From Variovorax sp. OV700 (lineage in GTDB: Bacteria > Pseudomonadota > Gammaproteobacteria > Burkholderiales > Burkholderiaceae_C), in contig NZ_FNDR01000004.1 of NCBI RefSeq assembly GCF_900099805.1, forward strand, positions 62,001 to 126,000: 64,000 nt of DNA. Reading direction: 5' to 3'. Under the pieces are notes generated by a model, which saw only the letters and a list, made by a program, of their open reading frames with translations, ran no database searches and was not told the origin of the DNA. The stretch's first letter is position 1. The number at the start of each line of letters is the position of its first letter. This document shows positions 9,422 to 18,348 of this stretch, piece by piece. The translations under genes and the position numbers were made by a program.

Positions 9422-10810
9422 CTACAGGAACAGCACGGCGATCACCGCGCCCACGAGCCGCAGGAACGCCGACAGGTCGAAGGCGAACACTGCGCCGGCC
9501 GCGACCTGCGCGGGCAGGCCCAGCATCAGCGCGCCGAACAGCGCCACGCCAATGGCGCTGCCGACCTGGCGCGCCGCGCCGAAGATCGCCGACGCAGTGG
9601 CCGAGAGCGAGGGCGGGACGCTGCCGAGCACGAGCGACGTGAGGGCCGGCGTGCCGATGCCTGCACCGATGGCCAGCAGCAGCAGGCTCGGCAAGATGCG
9701 CAGGTACGGTGTGCTCGCATCCACGCCGTGCAGCAGCGCGAAACCCAACGCCGAGAGCACAAAGCCCGCGATCACCGGCGTGCGCGGAGAGAACCGCTTG
9801 GCGAGCCGGCCGCTCGCAAGGTTGGCCAGCATGATCACCGTGAACGGCAGCAAGGCGAACCCGGTCTCGGTCGGCGTGTAGCCCCTGGCATGCTGAAAGT
9901 ACAGGCTCAGCACGAAGATCGACCCATAGAAGGTGATGTTCATGAGGACGCCGAGCACGATGGCGGCGGAAAAAGAAGGGCTGTGGAAAAGCCCCAGCGG
10001 AATCATCGGCGCGGACACGCGCGCCTCATGGCGCACAAACGCGGCGATGGCCAGCGCGGCAACGGCAAAGCCCGAGAGCACCATCCAGTCCGTCCAGCCG
10101 CGCACACCGCCCTCGATGATCGCGTGGGTAAGAAAGAAGAGCGCAACGATGGCCAGCAATTGGCCACCAGCGTCGAGCCGCCCACCTGCCGTGCGGAGGG
10201 TCTCCGCGACGTACCGGCGCACCGCCCAGAGGCCGAGCACGCAGATTGGCAGGTTCACAAAGAAGATCGAGCGCCAGCCCAGCCCGGTGGTGAGCGCCCC
10301 GCCCAGCACCGGGCCTGCGGCGCTCACCACGCCGCCAATGGCGCTCCACCACCCGATGGCGCGGGTCCGCGCCGCCACATCGCCGGCGCACGCGTGCGAC
10401 AGCAGCGACAGGGACGTCGGCAGGATCAGCGCGGCGCCAAAGCCCTGCGCCGCGCGCGCCGCAATCAACACGCCGATGGAAGGTGCAAGGGCACAGGCCA
10501 GCGAGGCCATCCCGAACAGCACCAGGCCCGCGCTGAAGATGCGCCGGCTGCCGAAGCGGTCGGCAAAGGAGCCTGCGGTGAGCAGCAGCGCCGCAAAGGC
10601 CAAGGTGTAGGCGTCGACGATCCACTGCAGGCCGGTCGTGCCTGCGCCAAGGTCCACGCCGATCTGCGGCATCGCGACGTTGACGATGGTCACGTCAAGC
10701 TGCACGACGACGAACCCGAAGCTGGTGGCGGCCAGGGTCCAGCCGATTCCGGCGCCGCGCGACGAGGTGGACGCAAGGCCGCCCAGTGAGGCGTCTCCTG
10801 CGGCACTCAT
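9422..10810 (-). CDS. MFS transporter, DHA2-like exporter
   Basis: 462-aa integral membrane protein with 12-14 hydrophobic segments. Motifs include FVVVQLDVTIVNVAMPQIG in the first helix (the D-x-T-I-V-N-V-A-L-P pattern of drug:H+ antiporters), GSFADRFGSRR (motif A) and GPVLGGAL (motif C, typical of exporters). The start overlaps the stop of the BASS-type gene as ATGA, so expression is coupled. In the context of ATP-grasp ligases and an amino-acid-type oxygenase, export of the finished product is the simplest role. Confidence 0.9.
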   Translation of the reverse strand: MSAAGDASLGGLASTSSRGAGIGWTLAATSFGFVVVQLDVTIVNVAMPQIGVDLGAGTTGLQWIVDAYTLAFAALLLTAGSFADRFGSRRIFSAGLVLFGMASLACALAPSIGVLIAARAAQGFGAALILPTSLSLLSHACAGDVAARTRAIGWWSAIGGVVSAAGPVLGGALTTGLGWRSIFFVNLPICVLGLWAVRRYVAETLRTAGGRLDAGGQLLAIVALFFLTHAIIEGGVRGWTDWMVLSGFAVAALAIAAFVRHEARVSAPMIPLGLFHSPSFSAAIVLGVLMNITFYGSIFVLSLYFQHARGYTPTETGFALLPFTVIMLANLASGRLAKRFSPRTPVIAGFVLSALGFALLHGVDASTPYLRILPSLLLLAIGAGIGTPALTSLVLGSVPPSLSATASAIFGAARQVGSAIGVALFGALMLGLPAQVAAGAVFAFDLSAFLRLVGAVIAVLFL

Positions 10811-11772
10811 TTGGAAGCTCCCAGTTCACGCGCGGCGCGCCGACGTTCGCCGAGGCTTTCCAGCCATGGCAACAGACTCTGGATGACGCGCGGCAGCAGA
10901 TAGACGGGCAGCTGCGCGCAGGCGAAGAACAGCGCGACGGCTGGCGTTGCTGCGGAGCCGAGCGCGGCCCATAGCAGCCCCACGTTGCGGTTGCCCATCA
11001 GCAGTGCGACGTTGAACCGGGTGCGCACGCTGCCGGGTGTGAGCAAGTAGGCGATGCATTGCGCGCCGAGGTTGGCGGCAAATGCCAGTGCGATCGCCGC
11101 AACCACGAGCCGCGGGTCGTCGAAGATGGCCTGCTGCATGCCGGCCATGGTGCCCGTCGCAAAGACCAGAAGCGCGATGACCACCACGCCGTCGATCGCG
11201 CTGCCATGCGCCTCGAGATGCCCTTTGGCGAAGCGACGCACCAGGATTGCGACGCCTTCGGCGGCACCCACCAGGAGCAGCAAACGCAGTGCAAGGCTGG
11301 ACGGATCGATGGTGACGCCCGGGTCTCGCCCCAGCCAATGTGCCAGCAGCGGCGCGGTAAGCGGCACCAGCGCCATCGCCGCCAGGGTGGCGACCAACGC
11401 AACGGCCGCGTCCAGCCCCAGCATGCGTGCCACGGCCGAGGTGCCGCTGGACGGCGGCGCGCAAAACGCGAGCACCAGTGCGAGCGTCCACGCCGGGGGC
11501 AGCCCGAGCGCTGGACCGGCAAAGCCGGCGATGACGGGGCATACGACGATTGCGCACAGCGGCAGCGCCAAGGACACCGCGGGCCGCCTTGCCACCGCGA
11601 GCACCGTGGCCGGATCGACCCGCAGCAGCGTGCCGAGCACGAAGACGAACACTGTCACGGGCATGAGCGGGCGCGCCAGCTCCGCCAGCGTGGGCACGAG
11701 CAAGCCCAGGAACACACCCGCCGCCAGAACAGTCGGGCCGTTGCGGGTCAGGACGGCGAGTGGCCCGGGCAT
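10807..11772 (-). CDS. BASS-family transporter (bile acid:Na+ symporter-like)
   Basis: 321 aa with about nine to ten hydrophobic segments. Recognisable BASS features are the conserved FCAPPSSGTSAVARMLG loop in the middle and GNRNVGLLWAALG near the C-terminus. Members carry organic anions, amino-acid-like compounds or metabolites such as pantoate. It starts five bases after the oxygenase gene and overlaps the MFS gene by four bases. It may import a precursor or export an intermediate; the direction cannot be deduced. Confidence 0.82.
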   Translation of the reverse strand: MPGPLAVLTRNGPTVLAAGVFLGLLVPTLAELARPLMPVTVFVFVLGTLLRVDPATVLAVARRPAVSLALPLCAIVVCPVIAGFAGPALGLPPAWTLALVLAFCAPPSSGTSAVARMLGLDAAVALVATLAAMALVPLTAPLLAHWLGRDPGVTIDPSSLALRLLLLVGAAEGVAILVRRFAKGHLEAHGSAIDGVVVIALLVFATGTMAGMQQAIFDDPRLVVAAIALAFAANLGAQCIAYLLTPGSVRTRFNVALLMGNRNVGLLWAALGSAATPAVALFFACAQLPVYLLPRVIQSLLPWLESLGERRRAARELGASK

Positions 11773-11777
11773 GCCGC

Positions 11778-12884
11778 TCAGCCCTGCTCGCTCAGTGCGG
11801 GCTGAGGCGCTTCCACATGGCGGGAGCGCACGGGCTCACTCGAACGCGGCAGTAGGCAGGGATCGAACACCCGCTCGTGGCGCTTGCCGAAGGAGCGGAA
11901 GTTCCACAGGTTGGTGGTGACCATGATGCGCTGCACCCAGCGGTGGGCACGCTCATTGGCATCGAAGCTCGGCACGAAGCTGTCCCGTGAATGCAACGCG
12001 AAGCGGTTGTTCACGAAGACCAGCCGGCCAGGCTTGATGTCGATCGCCACGGAGACCGCCCTGACCTCGCGGTGGAAGTTCTCGAGCGCCGCCTTGGCGC
12101 GCTGATTCACTGGCAGCACCATGTCTGGATAGAACGCGACGGTCACCCGCGGCAACTCGAGCGGCCCCGACAGCACCGGGCTCAGGTCCGTGTTGTCGCG
12201 CGGCGTGGGCGTGGCGCCGCGCCAGCGATACGGCACGCGGATGATGAAGTGGCGGCCATAGAGCGCCTCGAGGTCTTCGTCGCTCAGGCGCGCCAGCGCC
12301 AGCCGTGCATCGGCCACCCGGGTGAGCGGCCCTTGCCCCTCGCCTTCGGGCGCCGCGCGCAACCCTAGAAGCAGCAGCGCGAGCGGCGAGGTGTCGCCCT
12401 CGGGCATGAAGGCCTGTGCGGCGTTCTCGATGTGGAAATCCAGCTCCACTTCGGAGCCGAGGCCCGTGTACTCGTGCCGGGTGTGCTTGTGCGGCGTGAG
12501 GTTGTTGACCAGCTCGAGCCCTTCGTGCGAGATCGAGTACGGCTCGCCGATGGCCGCGCCGAACGCCGCGAGCAGGTTTTCGCTGAGCACCCCGTCCTTG
12601 AACTGGCGTCCGGTTTCGCCGAACTGCGGGCTGCCGTGCACGCCGCCGTCGATCGGCAGGTTGTCGATCACCAGATGCGCGTAGGCCGCGCTGTTGGACG
12701 ACTTGATGACTTCGAGCAAGCGCACGAGGCGTTCCGGAAATCGGGAATAGACGCGCCGGCGAAGCTCGCTGATGTAGGCGGAACTCCCGGCGGGGTCGTA
12801 GTCGAGGTCCCCCAGCGCCTGGCGGATCTGCTCGGCCTCGCTGGCGGTGATGCTCACTTCGGCTCTCGAACCTTGGTCTGACAT
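11778..12884 (-). CDS. Fe(II)/2-oxoglutarate oxygenase, clavaminate synthase/VioC-like
   Basis: 368 aa, first gene of the six-gene operon. The iron-binding triad is visible as H-x-E in LDFHIENA (near residue 151) and the distal His in FALHSRDSF (near residue 297). An Arg that would hold 2-oxoglutarate lies in AHRWVQRIM about 20 residues later. The H-x-E form and overall layout match the clavaminate-synthase-like group, whose members hydroxylate free amino acids such as arginine or asparagine (VioC, AsnO), rather than TauD itself. The likely role is hydroxylation or desaturation of an amino acid used by the ATP-grasp enzymes. It is divergent from the LysR gene, 182 bp away. Confidence 0.85.
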   Translation of the reverse strand: MSDQGSRAEVSITASEAEQIRQALGDLDYDPAGSSAYISELRRRVYSRFPERLVRLLEVIKSSNSAAYAHLVIDNLPIDGGVHGSPQFGETGRQFKDGVLSENLLAAFGAAIGEPYSISHEGLELVNNLTPHKHTRHEYTGLGSEVELDFHIENAAQAFMPEGDTSPLALLLLGLRAAPEGEGQGPLTRVADARLALARLSDEDLEALYGRHFIIRVPYRWRGATPTPRDNTDLSPVLSGPLELPRVTVAFYPDMVLPVNQRAKAALENFHREVRAVSVAIDIKPGRLVFVNNRFALHSRDSFVPSFDANERAHRWVQRIMVTTNLWNFRSFGKRHERVFDPCLLPRSSEPVRSRHVEAPQPALSEQG

Positions 12885-13014
12885 GGAAACTCCTTGAGTG
12901 TGTCGACAGGCGCGCAGGAAGGCGCGTCACGTGGGCCGCGGCTGGATAGACCGACCCTGAGGCAAGGCTACGTTGGGGGTTTTATCTCCAAAAGGAATCT
13001 ATTTGGCTTTTCAT

Positions 13015-13029
13015 ATCTGATAATCAGAT
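13015..13029. promoter_or_regulatory. Perfect palindrome between oxygenase operon and LysR gene
   Basis: ATCTGAT-A-ATCAGAT: seven-base arms around one central base, in an A+T-rich patch of an otherwise G+C-rich region. It lies 38 bp upstream of the LysR start and 130 bp upstream of the oxygenase start. It contains the T-N11-A form expected for a LysR-type operator, so autoregulation plus control of the divergent operon is likely. Confidence 0.65.
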
Positions 13030-13066
13030 TTATTACTTTCCACCGCACGCACAGAAGAGACCGCCC

Positions 13067-13951
13067 ATGGACCGTGTATTGCTCGAAACCTTCAAGGCCG
13101 TCGTCGACGAAGGCGGCGCCCTCAAGGCGGCCACCGTGCTTGGCTGCGCCCAGTCCAATGTGACGACGCGGCTCCAGCAGCTGGAGCAGCGCCTGGGCGT
13201 GTCCCTGTTCAACCGGGAGGGAAAGCGGCTGCGCCTGAGCGACGCCGGAGAGCGCTACCTGCCCTATGCGGCGCGCATCCTGGCGCTGATCGACGAAGCA
13301 GCCGCCAACGCGAGATCCGAGGTCGTCGTGGCTCGGCCCCTGCGTGTGGGCACCATGGAGAGCACGGCCGCAATGCACTTGCCCCACGCGCTGGCCGCCT
13401 TCCGCCAAGCCTTCCCGGCGCTGGAACTCCAGTTGGAGGTGGAAGCCGAGCCGGCCCTGTCCCAGATGCTGCTGCAACACAGGCTGGACCTTGCAGTGAC
13501 CGCGCGCGTGAACGAACGCGCAGGCCTCGCATACGAGGCGGGCTTCGATGAACCGCTTGTGGTGGTTGCGCAGGAAGATCCGGCTGAACTGCTGGCGCAA
13601 GCGCCCGTGTATGCACCGACGCTCATCGCCTTTCGCGAGGGCTGCCCCTATCGCACCATGGCGCAGCGCTGGCTCGAGTCACGGCGCATCGCCTGTGCGC
13701 GCGTGCTGTCGTTCAGCACCTACGGCGCGGTGCTGGGCTGTGCGGCGGCCGGCATGGGCATTGCCGTGGTGCCGCGCAGGCTTGTGGAGAATCAAGCGCA
13801 GGCGTATCAGCTGAAGGCCTGCCGCCCGCGCGACCTGGCACCCGCGACGAGCTACTTCGTGTTTCGTGAAGACTGGCGGCCCGGTACGGAGCCCCAGGCC
13901 CTGATGCAGGAGCTGCGCCGCTCCGCGCGCCGCCCGCTGGCACCGCTCTGA
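13067..13951 (+). CDS. LysR-family transcriptional regulator
   Basis: 294 aa. The N-terminal winged helix-turn-helix reads LLETFKAVVDEGGALKAATV, then CAQSNVTTRLQQLEQRLG and FNREGKRLRLSDAGERYL, the standard LysR DNA-binding pattern. The effector domain follows (PLRVGTMESTAAMHLPHAL) with the two-lobed periplasmic-binding-like fold. It is transcribed away from the oxygenase operon and faces the rhodanese gene tail to tail with a 7-bp gap. By position it should control the peptide cluster and perhaps the palindromic-element regulon. Effector unknown. Confidence 0.92.
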   Translation: MDRVLLETFKAVVDEGGALKAATVLGCAQSNVTTRLQQLEQRLGVSLFNREGKRLRLSDAGERYLPYAARILALIDEAAANARSEVVVARPLRVGTMESTAAMHLPHALAAFRQAFPALELQLEVEAEPALSQMLLQHRLDLAVTARVNERAGLAYEAGFDEPLVVVAQEDPAELLAQAPVYAPTLIAFREGCPYRTMAQRWLESRRIACARVLSFSTYGAVLGCAAAGMGIAVVPRRLVENQAQAYQLKACRPRDLAPATSYFVFREDWRPGTEPQALMQELRRSARRPLAPL

Positions 13952-13958
13952 CGCCCGT

Positions 13959-15582
13959 TCAGGACGCGGCCGGTTCGACGAGGCGAATACCGAGGTCTCC
14001 CTCGCGTTCCAGCTGTGCCACCAGGCCGATTTCCCAGTCCAGGTATTGCCTGAAGCCGGCGGCGCGCTTGGCGGGGTCGGAGTGCGCGTAGGGGCTGTAC
14101 CAATGGTCGTCATCGCCGGTCAACACGCCTTCGGGGCCGCTGCCTGTGGGCAGGCGTGCTGCGGCCCAAGCCTGCGTGCCGCCTGCAAGCGCATGAACAA
14201 GGCGACCGGTGCGCGCGCCGAGTTCTGCCGCCACGATGCGCGCGAGCACCCCGTCCGACGATGCGAGCACGATGTGTTGGGACGCAGGTACGTCGGCGGT
14301 GAACTCCTGCAACCGGTCGGGTACCGCAAACCGCGCACCGGCTACATGCCGGTGCTCGTAGGCCGAGCGCCGCTCCACGTCAAAGACCACCGCTGCGCCT
14401 GCTTCCAGCGCCTTGGCAAGTTCGCGCGGCGCGATCTCGAGCGCGCCCGCGCGCAGCTGCAGCACGCGCACCGGTTCGGGGCCGAGCACCAGCACCGGCA
14501 CAGCTGGCGGTGCGAACACGAAGACCTCGTGGCCGCCCAGTTGTGCGAGCCACGCCCCGGTGGTCAACGCGCGCACGCCGTCCCAGTCCGCCAGAACAAC
14601 GCGAGCGCGGCGGGTGCCTATGTATTCGTCGGTGGCCTGCACCAGCTGGCCGCCGGGCGCCCAGCGCCAGCCTTCGAGGTGCCCTGCCTCGTATTCCTGG
14701 CGCGTGCGAACGTCGAAGCGGTAGAGGGAGCGCTCGTCGGATTCGGCCTCGAAGCGTGCCAGCGCGGCTGCATCGATCCGGCGCACCCCTGCACGCGCCG
14801 CCACATCCTCGGCACGGGCGCGGGCCTGTTGACGTGTGCGCTCGCCGGGTTCAGGCAATGGCGCTGCGCGGCCATGGGTGAGCTTGCGGCCCGCGAGCAG
14901 CCAGGCCATGGTGCCGTCCTTGAGCGAAACCACCGGGTTGGGAATTCCCGCATCGATGATGCGTCTGCGCGCCGACGATGGTGCGCGTACGGCCAGCGCA
15001 GTTGACCACCACCAGCGTCTCTGGCCTGGGCGCGAGTTCCTGGATGCGGTAGACCAGCTCGGCGCCCGGCAGGCTGTGGGCGAACGGCAGGCTGAAGTCG
15101 GCAAACTCCTCGGGCGTGCGGCTGTCGACCACCACGATGTCGTCGCCGCGTTCCACGCGCTCGTGCAGTTCCTCGACCGAGATCCAGGGCGTGTGCTTGC
15201 TGTGCTCGACGACCTCGCCGAAGGCCTTGCTCGGCACGTTGCTGCCGCCGAAGAGTTCATGGCCCGCGGCAGCCCACCCCTGCGTGCCGCCTGCAAGCAC
15301 CGACACGTTGCGCCAGCCCAGGCGCACGAGCTTGGCGGCCGCCTGGTGGGCGAGCGATTCGTCGGCATCGGCCAGCACGATGCGGGTGCTGCGGCGCGGC
15401 ACGAGGCGGTCGATCAGCACTTCCAGCCGCCACAGCGGCGCCGAGGCTGCGAGCAGGATGTGGCTGCGCACGAAGACGCCGGTCTCGCGCACGTCGAGCA
15501 GCGCAATCTCCTCGCCGTCGGACAGCGCGGCCTTCAATGCCTGTGGCGTGATCGCGTGATGACGGAGTTCGGCAAGGCTCAT
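13959..15582 (-). pseudogene. Tandem rhodanese protein, four domains, frameshifted
   Basis: Cytoplasmic sulfurtransferase-like protein of about 540 aa if read through. Domain 1 has LLDVRETGVFVRSH and ends LAGGTQGWAA; domain 2 has VVDSRTPEEFADF and the only clear active-site loop with Cys, VVNCAGRTRTIVGAQ; domains 3 and 4 (FDVRTRQEYEAGHLEG, FDVERRSAYEHRHVAGA) lack the Cys. The frame changes near 14965: after GAQ the first frame becomes nonsense, while a +1-shifted frame resumes the family sequence DAGIPNPVVSLKDGTMAWLL. One extra base explains this, so it is a real mutation or a sequencing error. The start at 15582 is preferred over an in-frame ATG at 15618. It is divergent from the TctC gene across the palindromic element. 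Confidence 0.85.
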
Positions 15583-15645
15583 GGGGACTTTCGGCAAAAG
15601 GAAAAAGCAAGTTTGCAAGCAGCCTAGCCAGCGGGTCCAGCGCCT

Positions 15646-15689
15646 CCAACGAAGTTTTTCTTCTACGCATATCCGGTTTGCTTCGTTGG
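15646..15689. promoter_or_regulatory. Shared palindromic promoter element, copy 2 (best palindrome)
   Basis: Perfect 9-bp inverted repeat CCAACGAAG / CTTCGTTGG separated by 26 bp, between the divergent rhodanese and TctC genes. The spacer carries TTTTTCTTCTACGCATATC then CGGTTTG. It matches copy 1 (3202-3245) in arm position, spacer length and most spacer bases. It ends 42 bp before the TctC start (copy 1 ends 52 bp before its gene), consistent with overlap of a promoter. It is likely bound by one regulator controlling both loci. Confidence 0.7.
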
Positions 15690-15731
15690 CCGGAAGCTCG
15701 CGCGACTCTAGACTCTAGATTGCATCGCCTG

Positions 15732-16733
15732 ATGCAAACATTTCTCCTACCCCACCTCCTGCGCCGCGCCATGCTGCTGAGCGCACTGGCATGTGCAGCG
15801 CTTCACCCGCTTGCCGCCGCTGCCGACGAAGCGGCCGGCTTCCCTTCGAAGCCGGTGCACATCGTGGTTCCCGTTGCCGCGGGCGGCAGTGCCGACAAGC
15901 TCACGCGCCTCATCGCCGAACGCCTGACCGAGCGCTGGGGTCAGAACGTGGTGGTCGAGAACGTGGCCGGTGCCAGCGGCACCATTGGCGCCGCCCGTGT
16001 GGCCAAGGCCACGGCAGACGGCCATATGCTGCTTCAGCAGGGCGAAGGCCTGACGCTCAACGCCATCCTTTTCGACCGGCTGCCCTACGACGGACAGAAG
16101 GCTTTCGCGCCGGTGATCAAGGCGGTGGTAAATCCGCAGATCCTCGTGGTGAACCCGAAGACGGGCATCAACGACTTCCGCGGCTACCTGGCGCGCGCGA
16201 AGGCGCAACCGCAGTCGATCAGCCTCGGTCTGCCCGGCAATGGGGGCATCGCCCACGTGGCTCACGAAATGATTGCGCAGGACACCGGTGCACAGGTGAA
16301 CTACATCCCCTACTCGGGTGGCGGCCCGGCCACCCTCGACGTGCTGGCCGGCCATGTCGACGCCACGCTGATCACCCTGGCAGCAGTGACCGACTACGTG
16401 CGCGCCGGCAAGCTGCGCGCGCTGGCCGTGACCACCGCCTACCGCTCGAGCGCCCTGCCCGACGTGCCGACCATGGGTGAAGCCGGACTGCCCGGATTTG
16501 CCGTGGAAAGCTGGCAGGGTTACTTCGCACCCGCCAGAACGCCCACCGCAGTGGTGGCAAAGATCAACCGTGACATCCAGGCGGTGATCTCCGCGCCGGA
16601 AACCCGGGCGAAGCTGGAGGACATGGGCTTCAAGGTGGCAGGCGGCACGCCGTCCGACATGGCGCGCACGCTCGCGGCCGATCGCGTGCGCTACGCCAAG
16701 ACCATCCAGACCGCGGGCATCACGCTGCGCTGA
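15732..16733 (+). CDS. Tripartite tricarboxylate transporter receptor (TctC/Bug family)
   Basis: 333-aa periplasmic binding protein. A signal peptide (AMLLSALACAALHPLAAAA) precedes the family opening FPSKPVHIVVPVAAGGSADK. Further Bug-family motifs are GASGTIGAARVAKATADGH, YSGGGPATLDVLAGHVD and the C-terminal APARTPTAVVAKINRDI. No TctA/TctB membrane genes are nearby, which is usual for the expanded Bug set of Burkholderiales; such proteins may also act as sensors. An ATG at 15771 is an alternative start. It ends 14 bp inside the convergent flavoprotein gene. Ligand unknown. Confidence 0.92.
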   Translation: MQTFLLPHLLRRAMLLSALACAALHPLAAAADEAAGFPSKPVHIVVPVAAGGSADKLTRLIAERLTERWGQNVVVENVAGASGTIGAARVAKATADGHMLLQQGEGLTLNAILFDRLPYDGQKAFAPVIKAVVNPQILVVNPKTGINDFRGYLARAKAQPQSISLGLPGNGGIAHVAHEMIAQDTGAQVNYIPYSGGGPATLDVLAGHVDATLITLAAVTDYVRAGKLRALAVTTAYRSSALPDVPTMGEAGLPGFAVESWQGYFAPARTPTAVVAKINRDIQAVISAPETRAKLEDMGFKVAGGTPSDMARTLAADRVRYAKTIQTAGITLR

Positions 16734-18198
16734 CCGGACCGGCATGCGGCTGCTGCGCGCCGGCCTGCCAGATGGCTCCGGCGTAGAGCGACTCGTCGAA
16801 GTCTGGCAGTACATCCGCGCGCGTGCGCTCCTCGTGCAGTGCGAGATCGGCCAGCAGCAGGTCTTCGCTGATGCGGCGTACCACTGCGGGCACGTAGCCG
16901 CGGATGCTGGGCACGTCGCCCAGCGGCAGTCCGGTGCTGGCGAATCCGCCTGGGTTGTACGTGTGAATGTCGCGCAGCCAGGGCGCGGTGCCTGGCGTCT
17001 TTTCCAGGTACTCGAGTCCTGCACCCAGATAAGGCGCGGCGCCGAGTTCATCGTCGCGCTCATGAGCAGGCGGCTCGAAGCGGTCGCGCCATCGCAGGAC
17101 CAGATCGGCAATGCTGGCGAGTTCGGGCCGCTGCGAGAGTTCGTGGGTGTAGCCGGTGCCCGCGATCACAAAGTCGAAGTGGAACGTCTCTTTGTGCACC
17201 GAGGCGACCACCTTGCCCTCGCGCACCTCTGCGCCCTGCCAAGGCGCGCCCAGATGCAGATGGAAGTTCGGAAACTTCAGCACACGCTCCACCGAGTCTT
17301 GCGGCGGCGTGGTGCCGAGACGGCGGTAACGTGCCGCATGGTGCCAGCGGATGGCATCAGGTAGCGCAAGGTAGTTGTCATAGAAGCCCGGGTAGCCGCG
17401 CACGCGTGTCACCGGCGTAGCCGCGAGCCGGTCGCGGCGAGCGAACAGGTGCACGGCGGCGGCACCGTTTTCGAGCGCCACTGCCGCGGCATCAAAGGCC
17501 GAGGCGGCCGCGCCGATCACGGCCACCGCCTTGCCCGAGAGCGCCTTGAAGTCGATTGCGTGGCCGGTGTGAGCTGCGAGCCCTTGGCTCACTGCCGCTG
17601 CAAGCAGGTCGGGTATGAACGGTGCGCCGCTGCCGGCCACGCCATTGGCGAAGATCAGCTTGCGCGTGGTCTCGATGCACGGCTCACCGTTCACTTCCAG
17701 ATGCAGCCGGAAGTGCGGGACCGCCCCGTGCTCCACCGGCTCGAAGCGGATCAGCCGAGTGCCGTAGCGCACGGCGGTGCCTGTGATGCCGCGGAACCAC
17801 TCCAGATATTCGGCCCAGGCCGTGCGCGGAATACGGTCGATGGCAGCGTAGGCCGCTTGCCCGTGCTGCGACTCGTACCAGGCTTGAAAGCCCAGCGCCA
17901 TCACCGGCCCCTCGGGCCCGACAAGGTTTTTGAGCGTGCGCAGCTTGTGCATGCGTGCGCGCGAAAGCCACACGCCGGCTTGAGACGCATCGGCTGCAGC
18001 ATCGATGACGCTGACGCCGCCAACGCCCGCACGCTGCAGCGCGAAGGCAAAGGCGCTGCCCGTCTGGCCGCCGCCGACGATGACCACGTTGTGATCGATT
18101 CCGGTATGCGCTGGCACCCAGCTGGCGGGCGCAGGACCAAGGAGTCGCAATGCTTCCTGCGCCGCGTGATCGGGAGTTGTCGATAAAGGAGAGTTCAT
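16720..18198 (-). CDS. FAD/NAD(P)-dependent flavoprotein, FMO-like
   Basis: 492 aa. The N-terminal Rossmann motif VVIVGGGQTGSAFAFAL binds FAD; a second dinucleotide motif AVAVIGAAASAFDAAAVALE lies mid-protein, as in flavin monooxygenases. A C-terminal VIAGTGYTHEL matches the conserved ATG-type motif. The start at 18198 is the Met just before the conserved domain; the open frame upstream crosses non-coding DNA. It likely oxidises a soft nucleophile (N or S) in the cytoplasm. The nearby rhodanese gene suggests sulfur metabolism, which is inference. A degenerate copy of the shared palindromic element lies about 150 bp upstream. Confidence 0.85.
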   Translation of the reverse strand: MNSPLSTTPDHAAQEALRLLGPAPASWVPAHTGIDHNVVIVGGGQTGSAFAFALQRAGVGGVSVIDAAADASQAGVWLSRARMHKLRTLKNLVGPEGPVMALGFQAWYESQHGQAAYAAIDRIPRTAWAEYLEWFRGITGTAVRYGTRLIRFEPVEHGAVPHFRLHLEVNGEPCIETTRKLIFANGVAGSGAPFIPDLLAAAVSQGLAAHTGHAIDFKALSGKAVAVIGAAASAFDAAAVALENGAAAVHLFARRDRLAATPVTRVRGYPGFYDNYLALPDAIRWHHAARYRRLGTTPPQDSVERVLKFPNFHLHLGAPWQGAEVREGKVVASVHKETFHFDFVIAGTGYTHELSQRPELASIADLVLRWRDRFEPPAHERDDELGAAPYLGAGLEYLEKTPGTAPWLRDIHTYNPGGFASTGLPLGDVPSIRGYVPAVVRRISEDLLLADLALHEERTRADVLPDFDESLYAGAIWQAGAQQPHAGPVSAA

Positions 18199-18348
18199 GG
18201 ATTGCGTTTTCGTTGGATTTTGCGTGGACCGCTTTCGGGGGGAGCAGGCAAGTTGGCACTTCCCCCGCGGTCGCTCCCGTGCCTTTTCCTCAGCAGCGTG
18301 AGAAGCGAATAAGGGAGTGCGCCAACATTCTTTGGCCCGGGGTGCGAG

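Noticed and set aside
5935..10789. Plus-strand frames of 440-520 codons opposite the ATP-grasp, peptidase and MFS genes
   Set aside because: All lie antisense to genes with intact motifs and have no domains of their own.
11778..12884. Naming the oxygenase TauD
   Set aside because: The metal motif is H-x-E and the layout fits clavaminate-synthase/VioC-like amino-acid oxygenases better than taurine dioxygenase.
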